Positions 1-6,795 of a DNA stretch of 6,848 bases are shown here, piece after piece. The position numbers and the translations under genes are program-made. Numbering within the stretch: position 1 is the first letter of the stretch; every line of letters starts with the position of its first letter. The DNA comes from an uncultured Eubacterium sp. GTDB taxonomy: Bacteria > Bacillota_A > Clostridia > Lachnospirales > Lachnospiraceae. The DNA is taken from NCBI GenBank assembly GCA_948560485.1, contig CAOXUF010000046.1, forward strand, positions 5,257 through 12,104. The letters run 5' to 3'. The notes under the pieces are model-generated. The model did no database searches. It saw nothing but the letters and a program-made list of their open reading frames with translations, and had not been told where the DNA came from.

Positions 1-1
1 T

Positions 2-970
2 ACCAGTTTTATCAAGCAGTATTATATTGGCACACCGTTTATTCCACATCAGTTATTAGTGCAGGAAGAGGTGGAGGAACCGGAATTATTATCTCAAATG
101 CTTAGCAGAAACCAGAATTATACAGTAAAAATTGTTCATCCTAAAAAAGGAAGTAAAGAGAAATTAGTGGAACTGGCAGCTAAGAATGCCAGAAACTTAT
201 TAGAACAGAATAAAGAAAAATACCGCAGAGAGCAAAAGAAAACAATCGGTGCAGTTCACGAGATAGAAGAACTGATTGGGATAGAAGGAATTCATCGAAT
301 GGAGTCTTATGATATTTCAAATACCAATGGTTATGAATCAGTTGCATCTATGATTGTGTATGAAGGCGGAAAACCGAAACGAAATAATTATCGTAAGTTT
401 AAAATTAAAACGGTGCACGGACCGGATGATTATGCCAGCATGGAAGAGGTACTTACAAGAAGATTCAGACATGGACTCGAAGAGAGAAAGAAACTGGATA
501 TGGAAGATGGGGACTATGAGTTGGGAAGCTTCAGCAAGTTTCCGGATATTATTATGATGGACGGAGGAAAAGGGCAGGTAAATGTGGCTTTGAAAGTTCT
601 TGAAGAATTAGGAATAAATATTCCTGTCTGCGGCATGGTAAAAGATGACCATCATAGTACCAGAGGTTTATATTATAATAATGCGGAAATACCTATCAAT
701 ACACATTCAGAAGGATTTCAGTTAATTACCAGAATACAGGATGAAACCCATAGATTTGCGATTGAGTATCATAGAAGTCTCAGAGGAAAAAGAGAAGTGA
801 AGTCAGTACTTGATGATATACCGGGAGTGGGACCATCCAGAAGAAAAGCTTTAATGCGGTTTTTTAAATCTATTGAAGCTATCAGGAATGCTGATGTTGA
901 AGAACTGGTGAAGGTAAATTCTGTCACAGAGAAAGTGGCAAAAGATATATACAAATATTTTCACAAATGA
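2..970 (+). CDS. uvrC: UvrABC excinuclease subunit C, C-terminal half (5' end outside window)
   Basis: UvrC makes the two incisions flanking a DNA lesion in nucleotide excision repair, acting with UvrB in the cytoplasm. The open frame runs in from the window edge (readable from base 2; 322 residues remain of a family usually near 600), so the GIY-YIG nuclease and UvrB-binding parts lie upstream. The internal GTG at 59 is not the true start. The visible part begins with a [10 protein letters not shown] stretch typical of UvrC. The RNase H-like endonuclease domain follows: YDISNTNG (catalytic Asp codon at 311-313), the [13 protein letters not shown] block, [10 protein letters not shown] (second Asp codon at 560-562), GMVKDDHH, and DETHRFA with the conserved His. 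The end carries a helix-hairpin-helix DNA-binding region ([18 protein letters not shown]). All expected acidic catalytic residues are present and the frame is intact to TGA. hprK follows after 55 bases on the same strand, so cotranscription is likely. Confidence 0.96.
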   Translation, partial: TSFIKQYYIGTPFIPHQLLVQEEVEEPELLSQMLSRNQNYTVKIVHPKKGSKEKLVELAAKNARNLLEQNKEKYRREQKKTIGAVHEIEELIGIEGIHRMESYDISNTNGYESVASMIVYEGGKPKRNNYRKFKIKTVHGPDDYASMEEVLTRRFRHGLEERKKLDMEDGDYELGSFSKFPDIIMMDGGKGQVNVALKVLEELGINIPVCGMVKDDHHSTRGLYYNNAEIPINTHSEGFQLITRIQDETHRFAIEYHRSLRGKREVKSVLDDIPGVGPSRRKALMRFFKSIEAIRNADVEELVKVNSVTEKVAKDIYKYFHK

Positions 971-1012
971 TAGAATAAGTGAGATAGAATCAGGAAACGT
1001 GATGCATATAGT

Positions 1013-1019
1013 AAGGAGG
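1013..1019 (+). promoter_or_regulatory. Ribosome binding site that fixes the hprK start
   Basis: A perfect AAGGAGG sits six bases before the ATG at 1026. The frame stays open upstream to GTG 999 and ATG 1002, but a start there would place this Shine-Dalgarno sequence inside the coding region. It would also add nine residues not expected in the family. An out-of-frame ATG at 1021 is too close to the site to compete well. The start at 1026 is therefore preferred. Confidence 0.85.
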
Positions 1020-1025
1020 TATGAG

Positions 1026-1961
1026 ATGTCTGATATTTTTATTCCTTTTACAAAGGTTGTAGACAACTATGGATTAGTAAACCATACGCCGGAGATTAAT
1101 ACAGATGAAGTAAAAATTATTATTCCGGAGGTAAACAGACCGGCATTGCAGCTGGCGGGTTTTTTTGAGCATTTTGATAAGGAAAGAGTTCAGATTATAG
1201 GAAATGTTGAGTGTGCATTTCTTGATAATATGCAAAGGCAGAACAGGCAGTGGGTTTACGAAAAATTAATGAGCAGTGGAATTCCATGTCTTATTCTTTG
1301 TAGAGGAAATAAACCTGACGACGATTTGATTTCAGCCGGATTAAAGTATGGAGTGCCAATTATGTCTACGGACACTGCCACATCAAGCTTTAATGCGGAG
1401 TTATCCCGCTGGCTGAATGTAGAACTTGCTCCCTGCATTACCAGACACGGAGTTCTGGTTGACGTTTATGGAGAGGGCGTTTTGATTATGGGAGAGAGCG
1501 GCATCGGAAAGAGTGAGGCTGCTCTGGAATTAATTAAACGTGGTCATCGTCTGGTAACAGATGATGTTGTAGAAATCAGACGTGTGAGTGATGAGACGCT
1601 GATAGGAACATCTCCGGCTATAACAAAGCATTTTATTGAACTGCGTGGAATCGGAATTATTGATGTAAAAGCGCTGTTTGGAGTTGAGAGTATTTTAGAT
1701 TCTGCCAGTATAGATATGGTTATTCAGTTAGAGGAATGGAGCAGAGACAAAGAATATGACCGGATGTGTTTAGAAGAAAGATATACAGAGTTTTTGGGAA
1801 ATAAGGTTGTATGTCATAAAATACCTATCAGACCGGGACGAAATCTGGCTGTTATTGTTGAGGCAGCAGCCGTAAACCATAGGCAGAAACGAATGGGGTA
1901 TAATGCAGCTGTAGAATTATATAACAGAGTGCAGAAAAATATGATGGGTGAAAATGAATAA
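1026..1961 (+). CDS. hprK: HPr kinase/phosphorylase
   Basis: A bifunctional cytoplasmic enzyme that phosphorylates HPr and Crh on Ser46, using ATP or pyrophosphate, and also removes that phosphate. It is the sensor of carbon catabolite repression in Firmicutes. The 311-residue product from ATG 1026 matches the ~310-residue family length. Residues 1-130 form the variable N-terminal domain. The catalytic domain shows TRHGVLVDVYG (His141), Walker A GESGIGKS at 156-163, the acidic pair Asp179-Asp180 in LVTDDVVEIR, the HprK signature ELRGIGIID at 205-213, and IPIRPGRNLAVIVE near 266-279. Every catalytic motif appears intact. It lies between uvrC and a ROK glucokinase, with 55-base purine-rich gaps on both sides. 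A likely substrate, the HPr-like protein at 5730-5984, lies at the end of the same gene run. Alternative starts at 999 and 1002 were rejected on ribosome-site position. Confidence 0.96.
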   Translation: MSDIFIPFTKVVDNYGLVNHTPEINTDEVKIIIPEVNRPALQLAGFFEHFDKERVQIIGNVECAFLDNMQRQNRQWVYEKLMSSGIPCLILCRGNKPDDDLISAGLKYGVPIMSTDTATSSFNAELSRWLNVELAPCITRHGVLVDVYGEGVLIMGESGIGKSEAALELIKRGHRLVTDDVVEIRRVSDETLIGTSPAITKHFIELRGIGIIDVKALFGVESILDSASIDMVIQLEEWSRDKEYDRMCLEERYTEFLGNKVVCHKIPIRPGRNLAVIVEAAAVNHRQKRMGYNAAVELYNRVQKNMMGENE

Positions 1962-2016
1962 TACGAAAAACAAAGAATGAGAGAAACAAATAAAATAAGA
2001 AAGTGGAGGAAATATT

Positions 2017-2961
2017 GTGAAGAAGTATTGTTTTGGAGTAGATGTAGGTGGAACTACAATTAAAATTGGTTTTCTTGAAACAAGTGGTATGATGTTAGAT
2101 AAATGGGAGATTAAGACCAACACAGAGAATTTCGGTGAGGCAATATTGGGTGATATCTGTGAGGCATTAGAAGGTAAACTGGTAAAAGAGGGAATTAGTC
2201 TGGATGATATAGAGGGTATCGGAATTGGTCTTCCAGGGCCGGTACTTGCAGATGGCACCGTTCTTCAATGTGTAAACCTTGGATGGGGAACATTCAATGT
2301 AGCAGAACAGTTATCAGAAATGTTTCATGGAATTAAAGTGAAAGCCGGAAATGATGCGAATGTAGCAGCCCTTGGAGAAAATTGGAAAGGTGGCGGAAAA
2401 AATTATCATGATATTGTTATGATTACATTAGGTACCGGTGTTGGTGGTGGAGTTATTATTAATAATAATATTTTGACCGGATATAATGGCGGAGCAGGAG
2501 AAATCGGACATATGCATATGAATGATGAAGAAACAGAAATCTGTGGATGTGGAAGAAAAGGCTGTCTTGAACAATATGCATCAGCTACCGGTGTGGTAAG
2601 ACTGGCTAAGAGATATATGGCTGCCGGTAACAAAGAAACAAAAATGTCAGATTATGGAAATGACATTACAGCAAAAGATGTTTTTGATTTAGCAAAAGAA
2701 GGAGATGAAGGAGCTGAAACAGTTGTTCGTCAGATGGGTGGTTATCTTGGAAAGGCAATGGCTCATATTGCAGTGACAATCAATCCGGAAGCATTTATTA
2801 TTGGCGGTGGAGTCAGCAAAGCAGGAGAGTATTTAATAGATGCAGTCAAAACTACATATAGAGAAACTTGTTTTACTGCCTGTGGAGATGCAGCAGTGCA
2901 TTTGGCTGAGCTTGGAAATGATGCAGGAATGTATGGTGCAGCAGCTTTGGTTGTCAGATAG
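2017..2961 (+). CDS. glk: ROK-family glucokinase
   Basis: Probably phosphorylates glucose to glucose 6-phosphate with ATP in the cytoplasm; sugar specificity cannot be proved from sequence, and other hexoses or N-acetyl sugars are possible for ROK proteins. The 314-residue length is typical. Visible motifs are the N-terminal phosphate loop DVGGTT (9-14), the catalytic-base region GNDANVAALGE with Asp113, the glycine-rich second phosphate loop GTGVGGG (139-145), GAGEIGH ending at His165, and the zinc cluster CGCGRKGC with Cys176, Cys178 and Cys183. There is no N-terminal helix-turn-helix, so it is an enzyme and not a ROK repressor of the NagC/XylR type. The start is GTG, chosen because GGAGG at 2005-2009 lies seven bases upstream and the second codon leads directly into the KKYCFGVDVGGT strand. 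murB follows after 29 bases. The link with hprK suggests coordinated control of glucose use. Confidence 0.92.
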   Translation: MKKYCFGVDVGGTTIKIGFLETSGMMLDKWEIKTNTENFGEAILGDICEALEGKLVKEGISLDDIEGIGIGLPGPVLADGTVLQCVNLGWGTFNVAEQLSEMFHGIKVKAGNDANVAALGENWKGGGKNYHDIVMITLGTGVGGGVIINNNILTGYNGGAGEIGHMHMNDEETEICGCGRKGCLEQYASATGVVRLAKRYMAAGNKETKMSDYGNDITAKDVFDLAKEGDEGAETVVRQMGGYLGKAMAHIAVTINPEAFIIGGGVSKAGEYLIDAVKTTYRETCFTACGDAAVHLAELGNDAGMYGAAALVVR

Positions 2962-2990
2962 TTTGTGGTGAAAGTGAGTGTGTAAATATC

Positions 2991-3881
2991 GTGTTTGAAA
3001 AGTTGAAAAGTATTGTTGGAGAAGATTATGTGAAACAAAATGAGCCTATGGCTAAGCATTGTACATTTCGATGTGGCGGCAGGGCAGAGTTTTATATCGT
3101 ACCGGGAAGTGTGGAAGAGTTGATTCAGATTATTAAAGTATGCAAAGAATTTGACTATCCATATATGGTTATTGGTAATGGCAGTAATATTCTGATAAGA
3201 GATGAAGGTTATAAGGGCGTTATTGTTGAAATTAACAGCAGAATGAGCAGTATTGATGTGATTGGTGAAGACATTGTAGCAGATGCAGGGGCAAAGTTGG
3301 CGGCAGTGGCAATGGCAGCTTATGAAAATGATCTGGCAGGTTTTGAGTTTGCCCATGGGATACCGGGAAATGTAGGCGGAGCAGTTGTTATGAACGCTGG
3401 AGCTTATGGCGGAGAGATGAAGGATGTTATTAAGTGGGTAAAAGTGTTAAATAGCGACGGCGAAGTTCAAAAGATAGAAGCAGAAAACCTGGAACTGGGT
3501 TATCGGAAGAGTGTAATCGCCAGAAAAGGCATGATAGTACTTCAGATGTGTATTGGACTCCAAATCGGAAGTGCCGGTGAAATTGGCGGCATTATGCAGG
3601 TTCTTATGGAGAAGAGAAAATTGAAACAGCCTTTGGAATATCCGAGTGCAGGAAGTACTTTTAAGCGTCCGGAGGGATATTTCGCAGGAAAACTGATTGA
3701 AGATGCAGGACTTCGGGGGTATACAGTGGGTGGAGCAATGGTTTCAGAGAAACACTGCGGGTTTGTTATTAATTATAATAATGCAACAGCAACAGAGGTT
3801 TTACAGCTTATAAGTGATGTACAGAAAAAAGTAAAGGAACAGTTCGGTGTAGAACTGGAACCGGAAGTGAAGATTATATAG
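2991..3881 (+). CDS. murB: UDP-N-acetylmuramate dehydrogenase (UDP-N-acetylenolpyruvoylglucosamine reductase)
   Basis: A cytoplasmic FAD enzyme that uses NADPH to reduce UDP-GlcNAc-enolpyruvate to UDP-MurNAc, the second committed step of peptidoglycan synthesis. The 296-residue product has the FAD-binding domain in front: FRCGGRAEF (26-34), IGNGSNILIRDEGYKGV (61-77), and the HGIPGNVGGAVVMNAGAYGGEM block (122-143). The MurB C-terminal domain follows. Catalytic candidates are all present: Arg172 in GYRKS, Ser222 in PSAGSTFKRP, and Glu292 in LEPEVKII at the extreme C-terminus. The overall form is the shorter type II MurB found in Firmicutes. The start is GTG at 2991 with only a weak purine-rich ribosome site upstream (GGTGAAAG near 2968-2975); no better in-frame start exists after the stop just upstream. 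In the PGT-x-GG flavin loop the usual Thr is Asn127, a mild change, since this position varies between families. Confidence 0.95.
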   Translation: MFEKLKSIVGEDYVKQNEPMAKHCTFRCGGRAEFYIVPGSVEELIQIIKVCKEFDYPYMVIGNGSNILIRDEGYKGVIVEINSRMSSIDVIGEDIVADAGAKLAAVAMAAYENDLAGFEFAHGIPGNVGGAVVMNAGAYGGEMKDVIKWVKVLNSDGEVQKIEAENLELGYRKSVIARKGMIVLQMCIGLQIGSAGEIGGIMQVLMEKRKLKQPLEYPSAGSTFKRPEGYFAGKLIEDAGLRGYTVGGAMVSEKHCGFVINYNNATATEVLQLISDVQKKVKEQFGVELEPEVKII

Positions 3882-3890
3882 GAGAAATAT

Positions 3891-4751
3891 ATGCGTTTTG
3901 TTATTGTCACAGGAATGTCCGGGGCAGGAAAGATTACGGCGTTAAAAATTTTTGAGGATAATGGATATTATTGTGTAGATAATCTTCCTGTTGATTTGAT
4001 TGAAAATTTTGCAGATCTTTTGTTTGCACAGACAAGCGAGAAGAATAAAGTGGCAATCGGAGTAGATATCCGGAGTGGGGAAAATCTGGATAAAATTCAT
4101 GATGTTCTTTCCGGATTAAAAAAGAAAGAGCAGAATTATGAAATACTGTTTTTAGATTGTTGCAATAGTACGCTGATAAAACGGTTTAAAGAGACGAGAA
4201 GAAGCCATCCTATGGGAGAGACAGACAGTGTTGAAAATGGAATCAATGCAGAACGGAAAAAACTTTCCTATCTGCGAACTCAGGCGGATTATATTATTGA
4301 TACAAGTAATTTGTTGGTCCGTGATTTGAAAACAGAGATAGAAAAAATATTTGTGTTGAATCAGGATTATAAAAATCTGTTTGTTACAATTCTGTCATTT
4401 GGTTTTAAGTATGGGGTGCCGGCAGATTGTGATTTAGTATTTGATGTACGTTTTCTGCCAAATCCGTATTATATACCGGAATTAAAGCATAAGACAGGGG
4501 AACAGCAGGAGGTTAGGGATTTTGTTTTAAAGTCTGAGGTTTCCACAGAGTTTTTAAATAAATTAATTGATATGATAAGATTTTTAATTCCTAATTATAT
4601 ATATGAAGGAAAAAATCAGCTTGTTATCGGGATTGGATGTACAGGCGGACATCATAGGTCTGTGACTGTGGCAAATGAACTGTATAGGAAGTTAAACATA
4701 TCAGATGCGAATTATGGCATAAGAATTGCTCACAGAGATATTTTAAGATAG
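3891..4751 (+). CDS. rapZ: RapZ/YvcJ-family P-loop nucleotide-binding protein with an altered Walker A motif
   Basis: The family has an N-terminal P-loop NTPase domain and a C-terminal domain. In E. coli RapZ the latter senses glucosamine 6-phosphate and binds the small RNAs that control glmS; Bacillus YvcJ hydrolyses nucleotides. The role in Clostridia is not settled. The 286-residue product is full length and shows VTGMSGAGK near the start, the CVDNLPVDL block (28-36), Walker B-like ILFLD (85-89), ETRRSHP (101-107), DVRFLPNPYY (185-194), GIGCTGGHHRSV (247-258) and terminal AHRDILR. The striking point is residue 15: the conserved Ser/Thr after the P-loop Lys14 is Ile (codon ATT, 3933-3935), although Thr16 follows. 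The ribosome site AGGAGA at 3880-3885 overlaps the murB stop codon, and the ATG is nine bases after that stop, which favours translational coupling. The next gene is whiA, without the glmR/yvcK gene often found between them. Confidence 0.93.
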   Translation: MRFVIVTGMSGAGKITALKIFEDNGYYCVDNLPVDLIENFADLLFAQTSEKNKVAIGVDIRSGENLDKIHDVLSGLKKKEQNYEILFLDCCNSTLIKRFKETRRSHPMGETDSVENGINAERKKLSYLRTQADYIIDTSNLLVRDLKTEIEKIFVLNQDYKNLFVTILSFGFKYGVPADCDLVFDVRFLPNPYYIPELKHKTGEQQEVRDFVLKSEVSTEFLNKLIDMIRFLIPNYIYEGKNQLVIGIGCTGGHHRSVTVANELYRKLNISDANYGIRIAHRDILR

Positions 4752-4763
4752 AAAGTGGATTTT

Positions 4764-5708
4764 ATGAGTTTTTCAAGTAAAGTAAAAAAAGAACTGGCAG
4801 AGCATGTTAATAATGCAGTTCATTGCAGAATTGCGGAACTGGCAGCGTTAATTTCTATGTGTGGCAGTGTAATGATTGATGAGAATAACCATTATGCCAT
4901 TCGAGTTAGAACAGAGACGGAACCTACTGCAAACAAAGTACGAACGTTATTATGGAAGACATTCCATATTGACACAGAAATTACCATCAGAGATAATGCA
5001 TATTCAAGGATAGGAAAGACATATACTTTAACTGTAACGGACAATCAGCAAGCAATTAAGATTTTGCAGGCAACAAAATTAATGAATGATGCAGGCGATA
5101 TTGAAGAGAATTTTTCAATCACCAATAATATTGTAATTATGAAAGATTGTTGTAAACGTGCTTTCATAAGAGGTGCTTTTATGGCGGCTGGTTCTATCAG
5201 TGATCCGAACAAGTCTTATCATTTGGAAATCAAATGTAATAGTAATAAAAAGTCGGAACAACTGATAAATTTGTTGAAAAAATTCAATATTGAAGGAAAA
5301 ATGGTTGCCAGAAAAGGTAGTTATGTGGTATATCTAAAAGAAGGCGAAGGAATAGTAGACGTTTTGAACGTAATGGAAGCCCACGTTTCTTTAATGGAAA
5401 TGGAGAATATTCGTATCTTAAAGGGTATGAGTAATTATTACAATAGACAGGTCAATTGTGAGACAGCCAATATAAAGAAAACTGTAGCGACTTCGGTCAG
5501 GCAGATAGAGGATATCAATTATATTATAAAAAATAAAGGGATTGAGTATCTTCCACCTAAATTACAGGATATAGCATTGATACGCATAGACAATCCAGAT
5601 GCATCATTGCAGGAATTAGGAGAGAGGTTAGAACCTCCTCTTGGAAAATCAGGTGTAAACCACAGGCTTAGAAAGATTTGTCAGATTGCAGATGATTTAA
5701 GAGGATGA
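4764..5708 (+). CDS. whiA: DNA-binding protein WhiA
   Basis: WhiA is a conserved Gram-positive DNA-binding protein: a sporulation regulator in Streptomyces, and linked to cell division and chromosome segregation in Bacillus. The 314-residue product has the three expected parts. First is an N-terminal WhiA domain starting MSFSSKVKKEL. Second is a degenerate LAGLIDADG homing-endonuclease-like fold around CCKRAFIRGAFMAAGSI (129-145) and SYHLEI. Third is a C-terminal helix-turn-helix with NRQVNCETAN (227-236), VRQIEDI, SLQELGERL (281-289) and GKSGVNHRLRKI (294-305). These fit a regulator and give no sign of a working nuclease. The ATG at 4764 is chosen over the in-frame GTG at 4755 because the family begins MSFSS and because the ribosome-site-like GAAAGTGG at 4751-4758 lies just upstream and would be destroyed by the earlier start. 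The rapZ stop ends 12 bases before the ATG. Confidence 0.95.
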   Translation: MSFSSKVKKELAEHVNNAVHCRIAELAALISMCGSVMIDENNHYAIRVRTETEPTANKVRTLLWKTFHIDTEITIRDNAYSRIGKTYTLTVTDNQQAIKILQATKLMNDAGDIEENFSITNNIVIMKDCCKRAFIRGAFMAAGSISDPNKSYHLEIKCNSNKKSEQLINLLKKFNIEGKMVARKGSYVVYLKEGEGIVDVLNVMEAHVSLMEMENIRILKGMSNYYNRQVNCETANIKKTVATSVRQIEDINYIIKNKGIEYLPPKLQDIALIRIDNPDASLQELGERLEPPLGKSGVNHRLRKICQIADDLRG

Positions 5709-5729
5709 CCCTAAGGAGGAAAAGTTTAA

Positions 5730-5984
5730 ATGACAACAAGGGATGTAACAATAGGTATTAAGCAGGGAGCAGAAACAAGCCCGGTAGCAAAATGTGTTCA
5801 GGTTGCAAGTCAGTTTGAAAGCAGAATCTACGTAGAGTTTGAAACGAAGAAAGTAAATGCAAAAAGTATTATGGGAATGATGGCATTAGGTATTGTCCCA
5901 GGGCAGACAGTGAAAATTTCCGCTGATGGTGAAGATGAAACACAGGCAATAGATAGTATAGAAAAGTATTTAGGGAATAAATAA
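5730..5984 (+). CDS. Crh-like HPr-family protein (Ser46 kept, catalytic His15 and Arg17 replaced)
   Basis: An 84-residue HPr-fold protein in the position that crh holds after whiA in Bacillus. True HPr carries phosphate on His15 within GIHARPA; here that segment reads GAETSPVA, so residue 15 is Glu and residue 17 is Ser. It should be unable to pass phosphate between enzyme I and the sugar transporters. The regulatory site is intact: VNAKSIMGMM places Ser exactly at 46, with Ile47, Met48 and Met51 retained. In HPr and Crh those residues form the surface used by HPr kinase and by CcpA. The inferred role is a target of the HprK encoded upstream, acting in carbon catabolite control or another regulatory contact. 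A strong ribosome site AAGGAGGA at 5713-5720 lies nine bases before the ATG, suggesting high expression. It is the last gene before the terminator at 6007-6045. A real HPr for transport must be encoded elsewhere if the organism has a PTS. Confidence 0.92.
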   Translation: MTTRDVTIGIKQGAETSPVAKCVQVASQFESRIYVEFETKKVNAKSIMGMMALGIVPGQTVKISADGEDETQAIDSIEKYLGNK

Positions 5985-6006
5985 AAGTTCATATGAAATT
6001 AATTTG

Positions 6007-6045
6007 AAAAAGATAAGACGAAAACACGATTGTCTTATCTTTTTT
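6007..6045 (+). terminator. Intrinsic terminator closing the uvrC-to-HPr-like gene run
   Basis: AAAAAGATAAGAC at 6007-6019 is the exact reverse complement of GTCTTATCTTTTT at 6032-6044, giving a 13-bp stem around a 12-base loop and ending in a run of six T (6040-6045). It starts 22 bases after the HPr-like stop codon. The flanking A and T runs mean it could also work in the reverse direction, but no reverse-strand gene is seen to need it. Confidence 0.9.
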
Positions 6046-6075
6046 ATAGTTTATTTTATAGAATTGTAACATTTT

Positions 6076-6104
6076 TTGCATAAATTATCTAAATATAGTA
6101 AAAT
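6076..6104 (+). promoter_or_regulatory. Candidate sigma-A promoter for the membrane-protein gene
   Basis: TTGCAT at 6076-6081 is separated by 17 bases from TAAAAT at 6099-6104, which differs from the TATAAT consensus at one position. The -35 match is weak (3 of 6), but the spacing is ideal, the region is very AT-rich and it lies just after a terminator. It would start a leader of roughly 25 bases before the ATG at 6136. Such patterns are easy to find by chance in AT-rich DNA. Confidence 0.45.
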
Positions 6105-6135
6105 AAAGATAAATTTAGAAAAGAGGGACGGTAAT

Positions 6136-6744
6136 ATGAGGAGAACAAGGGAATTAATAGTGCTACTTCTATGCTTATTGTCTGAACTGTGTTTATTTTA
6201 TCAGTTTTACAGACCGGTATATTTTTTGGAGACGGATATTATTGAAAAAGGAACAGTATCATGGACGATACCAAGATTTATTGTATTGATTGCCATGGCA
6301 GCAATGTTTCTATTTACAATCTCTTTAATTAAGGGAAACCTGAACGGATTGCTTCATATATCATATGCAGTATTTATTCTTTATTATGTAGTGATACTTG
6401 TAATGATGTTTGCACAGAAGCAGGAGTTTAACGAAACATTGAATAGTGAATATTTCCATACGAATTTAATCGTTTACATAGCTACTGCAATTATTGCGAT
6501 TTTGACATTTGGACTGTTTATATTAAGAGAAAAGGGCGGAATCAGAATGGTCCCTAAAATGTCTTCGTTATTACTTCTTGTTATATTAGGACAACTTGCA
6601 ACACATGGATTTATCGTTGGCGGAGTAAGTATTTACGTTTCAGGTTTGTCTATCCTTTGTGGTTTATGCAGCGTTATTCCTTATCTTACAATATTTGTTT
6701 TTGAGAAGGGTATTTTAGAACCTACTGTAAAAAGATATAGATAG
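6136..6744 (+). CDS. Unrecognised polytopic membrane protein, about six transmembrane helices
   Basis: I do not recognise the family. From ATG 6136 the product is 202 residues, with hydrophobic segments near 7-24, 46-65, 72-92, 110-130, 143-161 and 164-189, so six membrane helices are likely, with both ends probably cytoplasmic (MRRTRE at the front, VKRYR at the back). No enzyme motif, transporter signature or conserved cysteine/histidine cluster stands out. The loops are short, leaving little room for a soluble domain. AGAGGG at 6122-6127, eight bases upstream, supports this start. The frame extends back to a TTG at 6076, but those 20 extra residues are charged, overlap the candidate promoter and lack a ribosome site. 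A terminator lies before it and no clear terminator follows, so it appears to be transcribed apart from the hprK-whiA group. Confidence 0.8.
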   Translation: MRRTRELIVLLLCLLSELCLFYQFYRPVYFLETDIIEKGTVSWTIPRFIVLIAMAAMFLFTISLIKGNLNGLLHISYAVFILYYVVILVMMFAQKQEFNETLNSEYFHTNLIVYIATAIIAILTFGLFILREKGGIRMVPKMSSLLLLVILGQLATHGFIVGGVSIYVSGLSILCGLCSVIPYLTIFVFEKGILEPTVKRYR

Positions 6745-6795
6745 GATATAAATTAATAAAAGAGGCATCAATAGTCTGTAACATTCATTAAAAAT

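Noticed and set aside
999..1025. Nine-residue N-terminal extension of HprK from GTG 999 or ATG 1002
   Set aside because: It would put the perfect AAGGAGG inside the coding sequence, has no ribosome site of its own, and gives a protein longer than the family norm.
1917..2258. 113-codon reverse-strand open frame across the hprK-glk junction
   Set aside because: Low-complexity Ser/Pro/Ile/Phe translation opposite conserved coding sequence; no ribosome site or family resemblance.
2440..2475. Repeat-like GGT and ATT/AAT triplet runs
   Set aside because: They encode the glycine-rich phosphate loop and the Ile/Asn turn after it in the ROK kinase, so they are explained by protein sequence.
2763..3356. 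197-codon reverse-strand open frame over glk and murB
   Set aside because: Its translation is rich in His, Asn, Cys and Thr with no domain, and it lies antisense to two well-supported conserved genes; it is a shadow frame.
4755..4763. WhiA start at GTG 4755
   Set aside because: WhiA proteins begin MSFSS, which matches ATG 4764, and the GTG overlaps the likely ribosome site.
6076..6135. Extension of the membrane protein from TTG 6076
   Set aside because: Rare start codon, no ribosome site, charged non-membrane residues, and overlap with the candidate -35/-10 region.
5985..6135. Possible CcpA cre operator or riboswitch in the gap before the membrane-protein gene
   Set aside because: No cre-like palindrome and no structure other than the terminator hairpin and the promoter-like hexamers could be seen.
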